Numbered from the stretch's first letter, positions 53,194 to 63,758 are shown. The stretch is DNA of 64,000 bases from Micromonospora matsumotoense (GCF_900091525.1 NZ_FMCU01000004.1:62001-126000); one strand, 5' to 3'. Numbers and translations are program-made. Notes: generated by a model from the sequence alone, not told the origin.

Positions 53194-54153
53194 ATGGCCC
53201 TACGAGAAAGTCCCGAGTCCCCGGCCCCCCGCCGGCCGGTGTCGCCGACGCCGGTGGGACCGGTCTCACCGGCACCCACCCGGCACGGCACCGCCGCGCT
53301 GGTCAGCGCCGCCGCCGGGGTGCTGCTGGCGGTGCTCTGGTCGTTCGAGTTCGTCGACTCGGTCATCGGTGACACGGTGGCCAACAACCTGCTCGGCCAC
53401 GACGCGAAGGCGACCGCGATCGGCGGCACCGGCGCGGGGCTGCTGTTCGCCTTCGTGTCCGGGTTCGCCGGCACCTTCACCGCCTGCAACATCGCGATGG
53501 TCGCGTCGGTGGGGCCGCTGAGCCAGGCCGGGTCGTCCACGCGGCTGCGCCACCAACTGCGCACGCTGGTCCGCCCGGTGGGCTGGCTGGCGCTGGGGAT
53601 GATCGCGGTCTCCGCGACGTACGGCGCGGTGGGGGTGCTGATCGGCGACAGCCTGCCGCAGCTGTCCACCGAGACGGTCGGCGGCATGCCGGTCCGGCTG
53701 ATCCAGTCGTCGGTGGTCTTCGGGGTGATCGGCCTGGTGCTCGCCCTGCTCGGGCTGGGCGCCCTCGGGCTGGTGCCCGACGTGTTCGCCCGCCGGCCGG
53801 TGGCCCGGGTGGTGCTCATCGGCGCGCTGATCGGCGGTTTCCTGATCGGCCGGCCGTACCCGCTGTTCAACAAGCTCTTCCACTGGGCGGTGGAGACCGG
53901 CAACCCGCTGTACGGGGCGGCGGCGTTCACCCTCCAGTCGCTGGGCAACATCGTCATCGTGACGCTGCTCTTCGTCGTCGTCGTGCTGGTCACCCGGGGA
54001 GGCTTCCTGCGCTGGATGACCGACCCGACACGATCGGCGCTGGTGACCGGCGCCCTGCTGGTCGCCCTCGGCGTCTTCACCGTCGTCTACTGGGACCTCC
54101 GGGTACCGGCGATCTTCGGCGTCGGCTGGTTCCCCACCATGCCCTACAACTGA
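53194..54153 (+). CDS. Polytopic membrane protein (CcdA/DsbD-like resemblance)
   Basis: A 319-residue protein: a Pro-rich cytoplasmic start, then about seven membrane spans (for example ALVSAAAGVLLAVLWSFEFV, LLFAFVSGFAGTFTACNIAM, VVLIGALIGGFLIGRPYPLF, IVIVTLLFVVVVLV). The GFAGTFTACN segment in the second span recalls the Pro/Cys motif of CcdA-like thiol transporters, but the normal CcdA cysteine pair is not obvious. Function not assigned. ATG 53194 has GAGGCACG just upstream. Confidence 0.6.
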   Translation: MALRESPESPAPRRPVSPTPVGPVSPAPTRHGTAALVSAAAGVLLAVLWSFEFVDSVIGDTVANNLLGHDAKATAIGGTGAGLLFAFVSGFAGTFTACNIAMVASVGPLSQAGSSTRLRHQLRTLVRPVGWLALGMIAVSATYGAVGVLIGDSLPQLSTETVGGMPVRLIQSSVVFGVIGLVLALLGLGALGLVPDVFARRPVARVVLIGALIGGFLIGRPYPLFNKLFHWAVETGNPLYGAAAFTLQSLGNIVIVTLLFVVVVLVTRGGFLRWMTDPTRSALVTGALLVALGVFTVVYWDLRVPAIFGVGWFPTMPYN

Positions 54154-54210
54154 CCCCTCCCAGCTCTCCCAGACTCCCCTGGCCCCCTGGCCCCCTGGCC
54201 TGCCGACCCT

Positions 54211-54270
54211 GTTGATCAAGAGGTTTGCGTCACATTGGAGATCAACTCTGGCGCAAACTTCTTGATCGAC
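54211..54270. repeat. REP-like palindrome, copy 1
   Basis: Imperfect 22-bp inverted repeat, left arm 54211-54232 (core GATCAAGAGGTTTGCG) and right arm 54249-54270, 16-base loop, 3 mismatches. Same core as 56987-57046 and 57070-57129. Confidence 0.75.
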
Positions 54271-54276
54271 GGGCAA

Positions 54277-55348
<1,072 letters not shown>

Positions 55349-55420
55349 TATCCACCGGCGCGGTCCCACCGGTCGCCGGTGCCCACGCCCGTCGGCGACC
55401 GGAAGTTCCGGTGGCCGACG

Positions 55421-55454
55421 CGGCTTGCCAAGCCGTCCGCAGGCTAACAATACT
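55421..55454 (+). promoter_or_regulatory. Candidate LacI operator overlapping esterase promoter
   Basis: Palindrome CGGCTTG-C-CAAGCCG at 55421-55435 (perfect 7-bp arms). It overlaps a -35-like TTGCCA (55425-55430); AATACT at 55449-55454 is an 18-base-spaced -10. The esterase start is 92 bases further. Regulator gene is divergent at 55348. Confidence 0.6.
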
Positions 55455-55545
55455 CATGGATGTTCCTGAGCCGGACATGATCGAGCGCCGGGCAGCCTCG
55501 ATCGACACAGTCGCATGTCCGCGATCCTCCGGAGGAACCTGTCCC

Positions 55546-56907
55546 ATGAGACCCAGGATCAAACTGCTCGGCACCGCCCTGGTCGCCGCCGCGCTCACCG
55601 CGCTGGCCGCGATCGCCGCCCCCACCCCGGCCTCGGCGGCGACGCTGACCCAGGTGACGAACTTCGGCGCCAACCCCAGCAACCTCCAGATGTACCTGTA
55701 CGTGCCGAACACCGTGGCGGCCCGACCGGGCCTGCTCGTGGCGGTGCACTACTGCACCGGCAGCGGCCCGGCGTTCTACTCCGGTACCCAGTACGCGGCC
55801 CTGGCCGACCGGTACGGCTACATCGTCATCTACCCGTCGGTGACCCGCAGCAGCAAGTGCTTCGACGTCTCCTCCCCGCAGGCGCTGCGCCGCGACGGGG
55901 GCAGCGACCCGGTGGGCATCAAGTCGATGGTCGACTATGTCCGGTCCCGGTACGCCGTCGACCCGAACCGGATCTTCGCCACCGGCACCTCGTCCGGGGC
56001 GATGATGACCAACGTGCTGCTCGGCGACTACCCGGACGTGTTCGCGGCGGGGGCCGCCTTCGCCGGGGTGCCGTTCGGCTGCTTCGCCACCACCGACGGG
56101 TCGGAGTGGAACAGCCAGTGCGCCAACGGTCAGGTCACGAAGACCGCGCAGCAGTGGGGCGACCTGGTCCGCAACGCCTACCCGGGGTACACCGGCAAGC
56201 GGCCCCGGATGCAGGTGTGGCACGGCACCAACGACGAGACCCTGCGCTATCCGAACTTCGGTGAGGAGGTCAAGCAGTGGACCAACGTGCACGGGCTGAG
56301 CCAGACGCCGACCTTCACCGACACCCCGCAGGCCGGCTACACCCGCACCCGCTACGGCGGTAGCGGCGGCACCGCGCAGGTCGAGGCGATCAGCATGCAG
56401 GGCGTGACGCACAACCTGCCGGTCGACGCCGCCCAGGCGATCCGCTTCTTCGGCCTGGACGCCCCGCCGCCCACCACCGCCCCGCCCACCACGGCTCCGC
56501 CGACCACCCCGCCGACCCCGTATCCGCCCACGCCCACCACGCCGGCCCCGCCGACCACGCCGCCCCCGCCCACCACGCCGGGGCCGGGGCCGCTGTGCCG
56601 GGTCGAGTACACCGTCAACGCCTGGGGCACCGGGCTGACCACCGCCATCAAGATCACCACGTACAACGACACCGGGGTCGTCGGCTGGAACCTGGCGTTC
56701 ACCCTGCCCGCCGGGCAGACCATCACCAGCGGCTGGAACGCCACCTACTCGCCGACCAGCGGAGCGGTCACCGCCCGCAACGTCTCCTACAACGGCACGA
56801 TCGGGCCGGGCGATTCGGTCAGCATCGGCTTCCAGGCCAACCACACCGGCGATGCCGGGAAACCGTCCTCCTTCACCCTCAACAGCTCCCCCTGCTCCGT
56901 CACCTGA
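55546..56907 (+). CDS. Secreted CE1 esterase (PHB depolymerase-like) with CBM2
   Basis: A 453-residue exported protein. Signal peptide to about 31 (ALTALAAIAAPTPASA). Catalytic domain about 35-300: nucleophile Ser in GTSSGAMMTN, Asp in WHGTNDETLRY and His in GVTHNLPVD. A Pro/Thr linker follows at about 305-345, then a family 2 cellulose-binding module (CRVEYTVNAWGTGLTTAIK, NSSPCSVT). Likely acetyl-xylan or feruloyl esterase acting on plant cell wall. ATG 55546 follows GGAGGA. Probably under the divergent LacI. Confidence 0.85.
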   Translation: MRPRIKLLGTALVAAALTALAAIAAPTPASAATLTQVTNFGANPSNLQMYLYVPNTVAARPGLLVAVHYCTGSGPAFYSGTQYAALADRYGYIVIYPSVTRSSKCFDVSSPQALRRDGGSDPVGIKSMVDYVRSRYAVDPNRIFATGTSSGAMMTNVLLGDYPDVFAAGAAFAGVPFGCFATTDGSEWNSQCANGQVTKTAQQWGDLVRNAYPGYTGKRPRMQVWHGTNDETLRYPNFGEEVKQWTNVHGLSQTPTFTDTPQAGYTRTRYGGSGGTAQVEAISMQGVTHNLPVDAAQAIRFFGLDAPPPTTAPPTTAPPTTPPTPYPPTPTTPAPPTTPPPPTTPGPGPLCRVEYTVNAWGTGLTTAIKITTYNDTGVVGWNLAFTLPAGQTITSGWNATYSPTSGAVTARNVSYNGTIGPGDSVSIGFQANHTGDAGKPSSFTLNSSPCSVT

Positions 56908-56986
56908 CCCCCGTGCGGGCACCGGCACCCCCGGTGCCCGCACCCCACCCACCTCCCTGCCCCCTCCCCTGCCCCCGCCCACCCCT

Positions 56987-57046
56987 GGTGATCAAGAGCT
57001 TTGGTTCACCGATCCCCGACGTCCTGACCTAAACCTCTTGGTCACC
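56987..57046. repeat. REP-like palindrome, copy 2
   Basis: Imperfect inverted repeat with arms 56987-57008 and 57025-57046 and a 16-base loop, sharing the core GATCAAGAG / CTCTTG with the other two copies. Confidence 0.7.
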
Positions 57047-57069
57047 GCTCCTCAGCAGCGGCTGTCCCC

Positions 57070-57129
57070 GGTGATCAAGAGGTTTAGGTCACCAGAGCCG
57101 AACGTGGTGGCCTAAGCCTCTTGATCACC
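57070..57129. repeat. REP-like palindrome, copy 3
   Basis: Arms 57070-57091 (core GATCAAGAGGTTTAGG) and 57108-57129, 16-base loop. The gap from copy 2 is 23 bases. A strongly purine-rich stretch follows to about 57230; no gene is seen in the 445-base gap. Confidence 0.75.
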
Positions 57130-57352
57130 GCCGGTGAAGGGCGAGGAGGGAGGGGGAGGGGGAGGACGGGGGTGGGGTGGTTGGTGGATGTGGGGGGTGG
57201 GGGTGGGTCGATAGGGTGGCGGTGACGGGGGTTTGCCGAGGTTGCTGGCCAGCGTCGTCGGCCGCCCGGGGACAGGCGGGTGTCGAGCCCTGCGGACCAG
57301 CCACAAGCTGACCGAGCCGTCATCACCGCCAATCGTCCACAAGGGAGCGTCT

Positions 57353-58435
57353 ATGCGTCTGAGTCGATCGTTGAAACTGGTGAAGCGGCGGCTGCCGGCG
57401 CTCGCCCTCGGCCTGGGCGCGGTCACCCTGATCGCCACCCCCGCAGCCGCCGTCCCGGGAAGCGGCGACACGGCAGCCGGAAAACCGGCGAACCCCACCG
57501 CGAGCACCAGCTCCGCAGACCTCCTCCCGGGCAACACCGTCATGCGGGACCCCGCGGCGGGGAAGACCGTGGCAGGCGATGCCGTACGCGCTGCCGGCTG
57601 GACGGCGGTGCCGGGCACGGCGCAGGCCCGGTCCGCGCCGGCCACCGCCACCTACGGCGGTGACCTGCACGTCTTCGTGCAGGGCCCCGGCGGGCAGGTC
57701 CGGGCCAACCGGTACGACGCGAACACCGACTCCTGGTCCGGCTGGGCCACCGTCCCCGGTGACGCGGCGGCCACCTCGGCACCCGCGGCGACCGTCTACG
57801 GCGGGGAGCTGCACCTGTTCGTGCAGGCCGACCAGAAGGTCCGCACCAACCGCTACTCCCTGGACACCGGCACCTGGTCCGGCTGGAGCACGATCCCCGG
57901 CACCACGGCCGCGTCGTCGGCCCCGGCCGCCACCGTCTACGGCGGGCAGTTGCACCTGTTCGTCCGGGGGGCGAACGGCAAGATCCGCACTAACCGGTAC
58001 GCGCTGGACACCGCCGCCTGGTCCGGCTGGACCACCCTCGCCGGGCCGACCGGCGCGAACTCGGCTCCGGCGGCCACCATCTACGGCGGTTACCTGCACG
58101 TGTTCGTCCGGGGCACGAACGGCAACGTACGCACCGACCGGTACGCGCTGTCCACCGGCGCCTGGTCGGGGTGGAGCGACGTGCCCGGCAGCGCGGATGC
58201 GACGTCGGCGCCCGGGGTCATGGTCTACGGCGGCGGGTTGCACCTGTTCGTCCGTGACGCCAGCGACGACCTGCGCACCACCTGGTACCTCCAGGACACC
58301 GGCGCGTGGTCGAGCTGGAGCACGGTCGACGGCCCCGGCGGGGCGATCTCCACTCCGGCGGGAAGCGTCTACGGCGGTCTGGTACGGCTCTTCGTCCGGG
58401 GCGCCGACGACGAGGTCCACCAGGGCCAGCCCTAG
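57353..58435 (+). CDS. Secreted six-repeat lectin/sialidase-like protein
   Basis: A 360-residue exported protein. Signal peptide about 1-34 (ALGLGAVTLIATPAAA). From about residue 80 there are six tandem repeats of about 48 residues with the pattern GW-x3-PG...SAPA-x-T-x-YGG-x-LH-x-FV...NRY-x-LDT-x-WS, the last ending at the C-terminus. This looks like a six-bladed beta-propeller or fucose-lectin (PLL)-type fold. No catalytic residues recognised. ATG 57353 follows AGGGAG. Followed by a 15-bp terminator hairpin. Confidence 0.75.
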   Translation: MRLSRSLKLVKRRLPALALGLGAVTLIATPAAAVPGSGDTAAGKPANPTASTSSADLLPGNTVMRDPAAGKTVAGDAVRAAGWTAVPGTAQARSAPATATYGGDLHVFVQGPGGQVRANRYDANTDSWSGWATVPGDAAATSAPAATVYGGELHLFVQADQKVRTNRYSLDTGTWSGWSTIPGTTAASSAPAATVYGGQLHLFVRGANGKIRTNRYALDTAAWSGWTTLAGPTGANSAPAATIYGGYLHVFVRGTNGNVRTDRYALSTGAWSGWSDVPGSADATSAPGVMVYGGGLHLFVRDASDDLRTTWYLQDTGAWSSWSTVDGPGGAISTPAGSVYGGLVRLFVRGADDEVHQGQP

Positions 58436-58446
58436 CGGCAACGCCC

Positions 58447-58489
58447 CGACGCTGCCCCGCCCACCATCGACGGAGGCGGGGCAGCGTCG
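58447..58489. terminator. Hairpin terminator
   Basis: Perfect 15-bp stem CGACGCTGCCCCGCC / complement, 13-base loop, 12 bases after the lectin-like gene. Confidence 0.8.
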
Positions 58490-58505
58490 CACCGGGCGGG
58501 CGGGA

Positions 58506-58551
58506 GCAGCGTCACGCCGCAGGGCAGCGCAGCGTCACGCCGCAGGGCAGC
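58506..58551. repeat. 23-bp tandem repeat, two copies
   Basis: Units 58506-58528 and 58529-58551 are identical; a partial third follows. Located in the gap before the SDR gene. Confidence 0.8.
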
Positions 58552-58634
58552 GCAGCGCCGCACCGGTGGACGGGGGCGATGGGCAGGGCAGCGCCGCGCC
58601 GGACGCGGCGTCGACGTTGCCTTAGAGTCCCAGC

Positions 58635-59333
58635 ATGGACGCGCAGGGGCGACGGGCGATCGTGGTGGGCAACAGCGACGGCGTCGGGCTGGCCCTCACC
58701 CGGCAACTGGTGGCAGCCGGCTGGACCGTCGCCGGGCTGTCCCGCAGCGCCAGCGCCCTGGCCGCCCCCGGGTACGCCCACCACGTTGCCGACGTCACCG
58801 GCGACGCCTACCGCAGGGTGCTGGCCGGGGTGGTCGACCGGCTCGGCGGGGTCGACGTGTGTGTCTACGCGGCGGGGGTCGGTGAACTCTTCGACGTCGG
58901 TGACCTGGCGGCGCAGACCAGGGCGCTGGAGGTAAACCTGATCGGTGCGGCGCGCACCGTGGAGGTGGTCGTGCCGGCGATGGTGGCCGGCGGTGGCGGT
59001 CACCTGGTGGGCCTGTCCAGCCTCGCCGACGTCGCACCGTCGACCCAGGCCCCCGGCTACGCCGCGTCCAAGGCGGGGTTGACGTCCTACCTGCTCGGGC
59101 TGCGGGGTGCGCTCCGCCCGCACGGGGTGCGGGTGACCGTCGTCCGGTTCGGGTTCGTCGACACCAAGATGGCCCAGTCGCCGGTCAAGCCCATGCTGCT
59201 CAGCGCGGAGCGGGCCGCCGACGTGGTGCGCGACTGCCTGCGTACCGGGCCGGCGGTCGTCTCCCGGCCCCGGCGGATGGCCGTGCTGGCCCGGGCGGCC
59301 GGGGTCGCGGCGACGGTGGCCGCCCGGCGGTGA
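58635..59333 (+). CDS. Short-chain dehydrogenase/reductase
   Basis: A 232-residue SDR: IVVGNSDGVGLALTRQL (cofactor loop, GxxxGxG variant GNSDGVG), CVYAAGVGE in place of NNAG, catalytic Tyr-Lys in GYAASKAG. ATG 58635, no strong ribosome site seen. Alone between the CAZyme genes; substrate unknown. Confidence 0.75.
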   Translation: MDAQGRRAIVVGNSDGVGLALTRQLVAAGWTVAGLSRSASALAAPGYAHHVADVTGDAYRRVLAGVVDRLGGVDVCVYAAGVGELFDVGDLAAQTRALEVNLIGAARTVEVVVPAMVAGGGGHLVGLSSLADVAPSTQAPGYAASKAGLTSYLLGLRGALRPHGVRVTVVRFGFVDTKMAQSPVKPMLLSAERAADVVRDCLRTGPAVVSRPRRMAVLARAAGVAATVAARR

Positions 59334-59380
59334 GCCGTACCGGCACGGCGGGGTGGGGCCGGCGCGCCGCCTTGAACTCG

Positions 59381-59395
59381 CCACGATCGTCGTGG
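59381..59395. promoter_or_regulatory. Palindrome upstream of the glycosidase
   Basis: CCACGA-TCG-TCGTGG, 6-bp arms, 213 bases before the glycosidase start. Possible operator; does not match the LacI candidate at 55421. Confidence 0.3.
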
Positions 59396-59607
59396 GATTC
59401 TGATGCGTCGATGACTTGCCGCGCGCGGGGCTGACAGTCGTCCAAGGGCAACCGGGAGCCGCTGGGTTTCCGGGGGACGGCGACAAGCACGACGGAACGA
59501 CGCCAGCACTCCGTCCATCAGTCCCGCCCGCCGTCTCGACGCCCTCGTGGGCGACGCAACCCCGACCGGCCGGGCGGTGCGCTGTGGTGACCCACGAAGG
59601 AACCCGT

Positions 59608-61704
59608 ATGAACAGAGATTCCGCCCCACCGTCGCGCCCGTCGCGGCGCGGCCGGGGGCGCTGGACGGCGCTCGCCGCGAGCCTGCTGCTCGCCACCGGT
59701 GGGCTCGCCGTGTCCGGTCCGTCGCCCGCCGACGCGGCGTCGGACCCGGTGGCCGTGACCGTCAACGCCAACGCCGGGCTGGCCACCGTGCCGGACACCG
59801 CGCTCGGGGTCAACCATGCCATCTGGGACTCCCAGCTCGGCACCGCCGAGACGTCCGACCTGCTCAAGGCCGCCGGCGTGCGGATGATGAGGTATCCGGG
59901 CGGCTCGTACGCCGACATCTACCACTGGCGCGACCACACCGCGCCCGGCGGGTACGTCGCGCCGAACACCGACTTCGACACCTTCATGGCCGCCGCCCGG
60001 CGGGTCGGCGCACAGCCGATGATCATCGCGAACTACGGCACCGGCTCCCCCGCCGAGGCCGCCGACTGGGTCCGCTACGCCAACGTCACCAAGGGGTACG
60101 GCGCGAAGTGGTGGACGGTCGGCAACGAGAACTACGGCAACGGCCACTACGGTTCGGCCTGGGAGGCCGACGACCACCCCGACAAGAGCGCCAGCCAGTA
60201 CGCCCGGCTGGTCGTCGAGTACGCCGACGCGATGAAGGCTGTCGATCCCAGCATCAAGGTCGGCGCGGTGCTGACCATGCCGGGGAACTGGCCGGACGGG
60301 ATCACCGCCGGCAGTGACCCGGGACCGTGGAACCGGACCGTGCTCTCGATCGCCGGCCCGAAGATCGACTTCGTGGACGTGCACTGGTACCCGGGTGGCA
60401 GCGCGGCCGAGTCGCTGGCCCGTACCGCCCACATCGACGAGGCGGCCCACCTGCTGCGCGACCAGCTCGCCCGGTACGCGGGCCCGAACGCCGCCCGGAT
60501 CGGCATCAGCTTCACCGAGCTGAACGTCGGTACCGGCCAGAACACCCAGCCCGGCGCGCTGTTCCTCGCCGACGCCTACAGCGACCTGCTGGAGAACGGC
60601 GTCTTCACGGTCCAGTGGTGGAACGTGCACAACGGCATCGGCACCGTGTCGCAGGTGGGCGGGCAGACCGACTACGGCGACTTCGGGCTGCTGTCCAGCG
60701 GCACCTGCACCGCCGACAACTCGGTCTGCGAGCCGCCGCTGAACACCCCGTTCGCCCCGTACCACGCGCTGTCGATGATGAACCTGTTCGCCCGGCCGGG
60801 CGACCAGTTCGTCCGCGCCGCCACCGACCAGCCGCTGGTCACCGCGCACGCCGTCCGGCGGGTCGACGGGGATCTCGCGGTGCTGCTGGTCAACAAGGAC
60901 CCGGACAACGCCCGCCCGGTCACCCTCGACTACGCCGGCTTCACCCCGTCGGGCGCCGCGCCGACGACGTACTCGTTGACCAACGGGGCGGCCGGCGTCG
61001 TCACCGGCCAGTCGGGCAGCGCGGACAGCCGGACGCTGCCGCCGTACTCGCTGACCACGCTGGTGCTGCGGCCCTCGTCCCCGGTCACCGCCCACCCGGC
61101 CCCGCCGGGGCAGCCGACCGCCAGTGGGGTCACCGACCGGTCGGCGACGATCTCCTGGTCGCCGGCCCCGCCGAAGGGCGCCCCGATCGCCAAGTACGAG
61201 GTGTACCGGCAGAACGGCACGGTCAGCGAGCAGCTCGGCGAGACGGCCGGCACCTCGTTCACCGTCGACAACCTCGTCCCCGGCACCCGGTACACGCTCA
61301 ACGTGCTGACCCGGGACACCGCCGGGAAGGTGTCCTGGTCGTCGTCGCCGGTCACCTTCACCACCGCCGGCCCGGCCGACAGCGCCTGCACCGTCCGGCT
61401 CAGCACCGCCAGCGACTGGGGCAACGGATGGGTCGGCAACGTCGAGATCGTCAACAACGGGGCGAACCCCGTCGACGGCTGGACGTTGACCTGGAGCTGG
61501 CCGACCAGTTGGCAGCAGGTGAGCAGCGGCTGGAGCGCCACCTGGACGCAGACCGGGCGCACGGTGACGGTCGCCAGCACCGACGACAACCGGCGGATCG
61601 CCGCCGGGGGCAGCGCCAGCGCCGGTTTCGTCGGGGCCTACAGCGGCCCGAACGTCCCGCCCACCGGCTTCGTCCTCAACGGCACCCCCTGCACGGTCGG
61701 GTGA
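59608..61704 (+). CDS. Secreted glycoside hydrolase (arabinofuranosidase-like) with FnIII and CBM2
   Basis: A 698-residue exported enzyme. Signal peptide with twin Arg-rich start (RRGRGRWTALAASLLLATGGLAVSG). TIM-barrel domain about 48-490: LGVNHAIWDSQLG, MMRYPGGSYADIYHW, acid/base Glu in WTVGNENYGN (about 174), possible nucleophile Glu in SFTELNVG (about 304). FnIII domain about 495-585 and a C-terminal family 2 cellulose-binding module (CTVRLSTASDWGNGW ... NGTPCTVG). The clan looks like GH51/GH44-type; exact family uncertain. ATG 59608. Confidence 0.8.
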   Translation: MNRDSAPPSRPSRRGRGRWTALAASLLLATGGLAVSGPSPADAASDPVAVTVNANAGLATVPDTALGVNHAIWDSQLGTAETSDLLKAAGVRMMRYPGGSYADIYHWRDHTAPGGYVAPNTDFDTFMAAARRVGAQPMIIANYGTGSPAEAADWVRYANVTKGYGAKWWTVGNENYGNGHYGSAWEADDHPDKSASQYARLVVEYADAMKAVDPSIKVGAVLTMPGNWPDGITAGSDPGPWNRTVLSIAGPKIDFVDVHWYPGGSAAESLARTAHIDEAAHLLRDQLARYAGPNAARIGISFTELNVGTGQNTQPGALFLADAYSDLLENGVFTVQWWNVHNGIGTVSQVGGQTDYGDFGLLSSGTCTADNSVCEPPLNTPFAPYHALSMMNLFARPGDQFVRAATDQPLVTAHAVRRVDGDLAVLLVNKDPDNARPVTLDYAGFTPSGAAPTTYSLTNGAAGVVTGQSGSADSRTLPPYSLTTLVLRPSSPVTAHPAPPGQPTASGVTDRSATISWSPAPPKGAPIAKYEVYRQNGTVSEQLGETAGTSFTVDNLVPGTRYTLNVLTRDTAGKVSWSSSPVTFTTAGPADSACTVRLSTASDWGNGWVGNVEIVNNGANPVDGWTLTWSWPTSWQQVSSGWSATWTQTGRTVTVASTDDNRRIAAGGSASAGFVGAYSGPNVPPTGFVLNGTPCTVG

Positions 61705-61784
61705 CCGGGGCCGGGTGGCCGCCACGCCGACCACCCGGGCGATCCGACCCCGGCTGAGGCCCGACACGGCCCGGGCGCACCGAC

Positions 61785-61823
61785 GGTGGCCGCTGGCGCA
61801 GCAGCGCTGCGCCAGCGGCCACC
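61785..61823. terminator. Strong bidirectional hairpin terminator
   Basis: Perfect 18-bp stem GGTGGCCGCTGGCGCAGC / complement with a 3-base loop, between the convergent glycosidase and PepX-type genes. Confidence 0.9.
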
Positions 61824-61862
61824 CCCGGTGGTGCCGACCGGAAGACGACCGCCGGGGACCGG

Positions 61863-63758
61863 TCAGAGACCGGCGGCGTGCGCGGCGGTGGTGCCGCCGA
61901 CCACCGGAAGAACGATCTTGCTGCTCTTCAGGGCGACCTTGATGTTCGCGGCGGTGGTGTCCGCCTGGCTGGAGTACTGCGGGTAGCTGGCCACGATGAT
62001 CACGCCGATCCGGTGGCCCGGCGTGAAGACGTAGTCCTCCGGCAGCAGCGGGAAGCTGAAGTGGTAGGACTCCCCCACCACCAGCGGCACGGCCGTGCGG
62101 ATCGACTGCCGGTTCTGGGCGTCCATGATGCCCTTGGTGACCAGCTCGTAGTCGGCGGTGGCGACCCGCTTGGCGGTCTGTTTGTAGCAGCCGTCGTCGG
62201 TCGGGCTGCTCAGCCCCCAGCAGTCCTCGGTGGTCAGGGTGATGATGCCCTCGCCGGAGGCCCGGTGCGCCACCCGCTCGTCGGTGCCGTAGTCGACCAG
62301 GATCGCCCCGAAGTTGGTGTCGGTCTGGTCGGCCGAGGCCCGCAGCTGCACGGTCGGCGTACCCGAGATGTGCAGGGGCGCGGTCAGCGGCGCGGACAGG
62401 AACGCCAGCCGGTGGGGCTGCACCGCGTCCGGGTTGAGGATCATCGTGTTCTGGGTCTGGGTACGGCTGTCCTGGAACGCGCCGGTCGCCGGCTTGGCGG
62501 TCGGCACCAGGTCCAGACCGCCCGCCCCGGTGGTGCCCGGCTGCAGGAACACCTCGGTGTCGGCCTTGCCGGGGATCGGCCAGTCGGCGTGGGTCTCCCA
62601 CACGTCGGCGGCCCGCTCCAGGTCGACCCGGGGCTCGTCGGTGATGCCGTTGGCCACCCCGTGCAGCCAGAAGTCGAACCACCGGTGCAGGGTGGACACC
62701 CAGACCGCGCGCCGCGAGTCGAACGGGTCGACGTGCCCCTCCTGGGACAGCCACAGCTTGCGCGGGACGTTGTTCTCCGCCAGGGCGTACCAGAACTTGC
62801 TGAAGTGGTCCGGGCGGACGTTGTCGTCGTTGAGACCGTGGTAGAGCAGCACGCTGGCCGTTATGTTGGGGACCTTCTTGACGTAGCTGCGCTCGTTCCA
62901 GAAGGCGGTGTAGTCGCCGTGCTCGTCACCGTCGGCGGCGCCCATCGCGTCGCGCACCGGCTTGCAGTACTCCCGCCGCTCCGGGTTGGTGACCGTGTTG
63001 GCCAGCGACGACACGTAGCTGTTGCCCCGGGTGACCACCCCGTTGCTGCGCACGTAGTCGTAGTACTCGGTGGGGCCGCTGATCGGCACCACGGTGGTCA
63101 GGCCCTTGACGCCGGTCACCGCCGTCGCCATGGCCAGCGAGCCGTCGTACGACTTGCCGATCATGCCCGACTTGCCGTTGTGCCAGTCGGCGGTGACCAC
63201 CTGCCCGGCGGCGTTGCGGGCGGTGGCCCGGCCGTTGAGCCAGTTGATCGCCTGCTTGGCGCTGAGATTGTCCTGGTTGGCGTTGGTGGTGGGGCAGCCG
63301 GTGGAGTTGTTGGTGCCCACCATGTCCAGCAGGATCACCGCGTAGCCGCGCGGCACGAAGTAGTTGTCGTAGAACAGCGGCCATCTGTCGAGCAGGCCGT
63401 CGCCGTCCAGGTCGGCCTTGCACTCGGACTCGTTGCCCCTGCAGACCGTCGAGTAGTACGGGCTGGCGTCCATGATCACCGGGACCTTGAGGCCGTTCGC
63501 GGTGGCCGCCGGCCGCATCAGGTCGAACGCGATGATGTCGCGCAGCCCGTCGTTGTCGCTGTCGAAGGTGGAATCGATGAACAGGCGCTCCCGGATGGCG
63601 TCGGCGTAGCCGAACACCGGCTGGGTGACCCCGTCCTGGACCACGATCGTCGGTACCTCCGGCGCCGCCACCGCCTGTGGTGCCGCGCCCAGGGCGGCGA
63701 GCACCATCGCGGACAGTACGGCCACCCCGGCGCGGAGGGGTGTTCCCATTCCAGCCAT
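61863..63758 (-). CDS. Secreted Xaa-Pro dipeptidyl-peptidase (PepX/S15 family)
   Basis: A 631-residue exported serine peptidase. Signal peptide about 1-32 (AVLSAMVLAALGAAPQAVAA), then an S15 alpha/beta-hydrolase domain with VPVIMDASPYYS, nucleophile Ser in IGKSYDGSLAM (about 203), Asp in LYHGLNDDNV and His in SQEGHVDPF; the C-terminal jelly-roll domain (PLHISGTPTVQLRASADQTDT) is complete. ATG 63758 follows AAGGAG. Cleaves Xaa-Pro dipeptides from extracellular proteins. Confidence 0.88.
   Translation of the reverse strand: MAGMGTPLRAGVAVLSAMVLAALGAAPQAVAAPEVPTIVVQDGVTQPVFGYADAIRERLFIDSTFDSDNDGLRDIIAFDLMRPAATANGLKVPVIMDASPYYSTVCRGNESECKADLDGDGLLDRWPLFYDNYFVPRGYAVILLDMVGTNNSTGCPTTNANQDNLSAKQAINWLNGRATARNAAGQVVTADWHNGKSGMIGKSYDGSLAMATAVTGVKGLTTVVPISGPTEYYDYVRSNGVVTRGNSYVSSLANTVTNPERREYCKPVRDAMGAADGDEHGDYTAFWNERSYVKKVPNITASVLLYHGLNDDNVRPDHFSKFWYALAENNVPRKLWLSQEGHVDPFDSRRAVWVSTLHRWFDFWLHGVANGITDEPRVDLERAADVWETHADWPIPGKADTEVFLQPGTTGAGGLDLVPTAKPATGAFQDSRTQTQNTMILNPDAVQPHRLAFLSAPLTAPLHISGTPTVQLRASADQTDTNFGAILVDYGTDERVAHRASGEGIITLTTEDCWGLSSPTDDGCYKQTAKRVATADYELVTKGIMDAQNRQSIRTAVPLVVGESYHFSFPLLPEDYVFTPGHRIGVIIVASYPQYSSQADTTAANIKVALKSSKIVLPVVGGTTAAHAAGL

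Noticed and set aside
59518..62754. A 1078-codon minus-strand frame antisense to the glycosidase
   Set aside because: Low-complexity composition and overlap with two well-supported genes.
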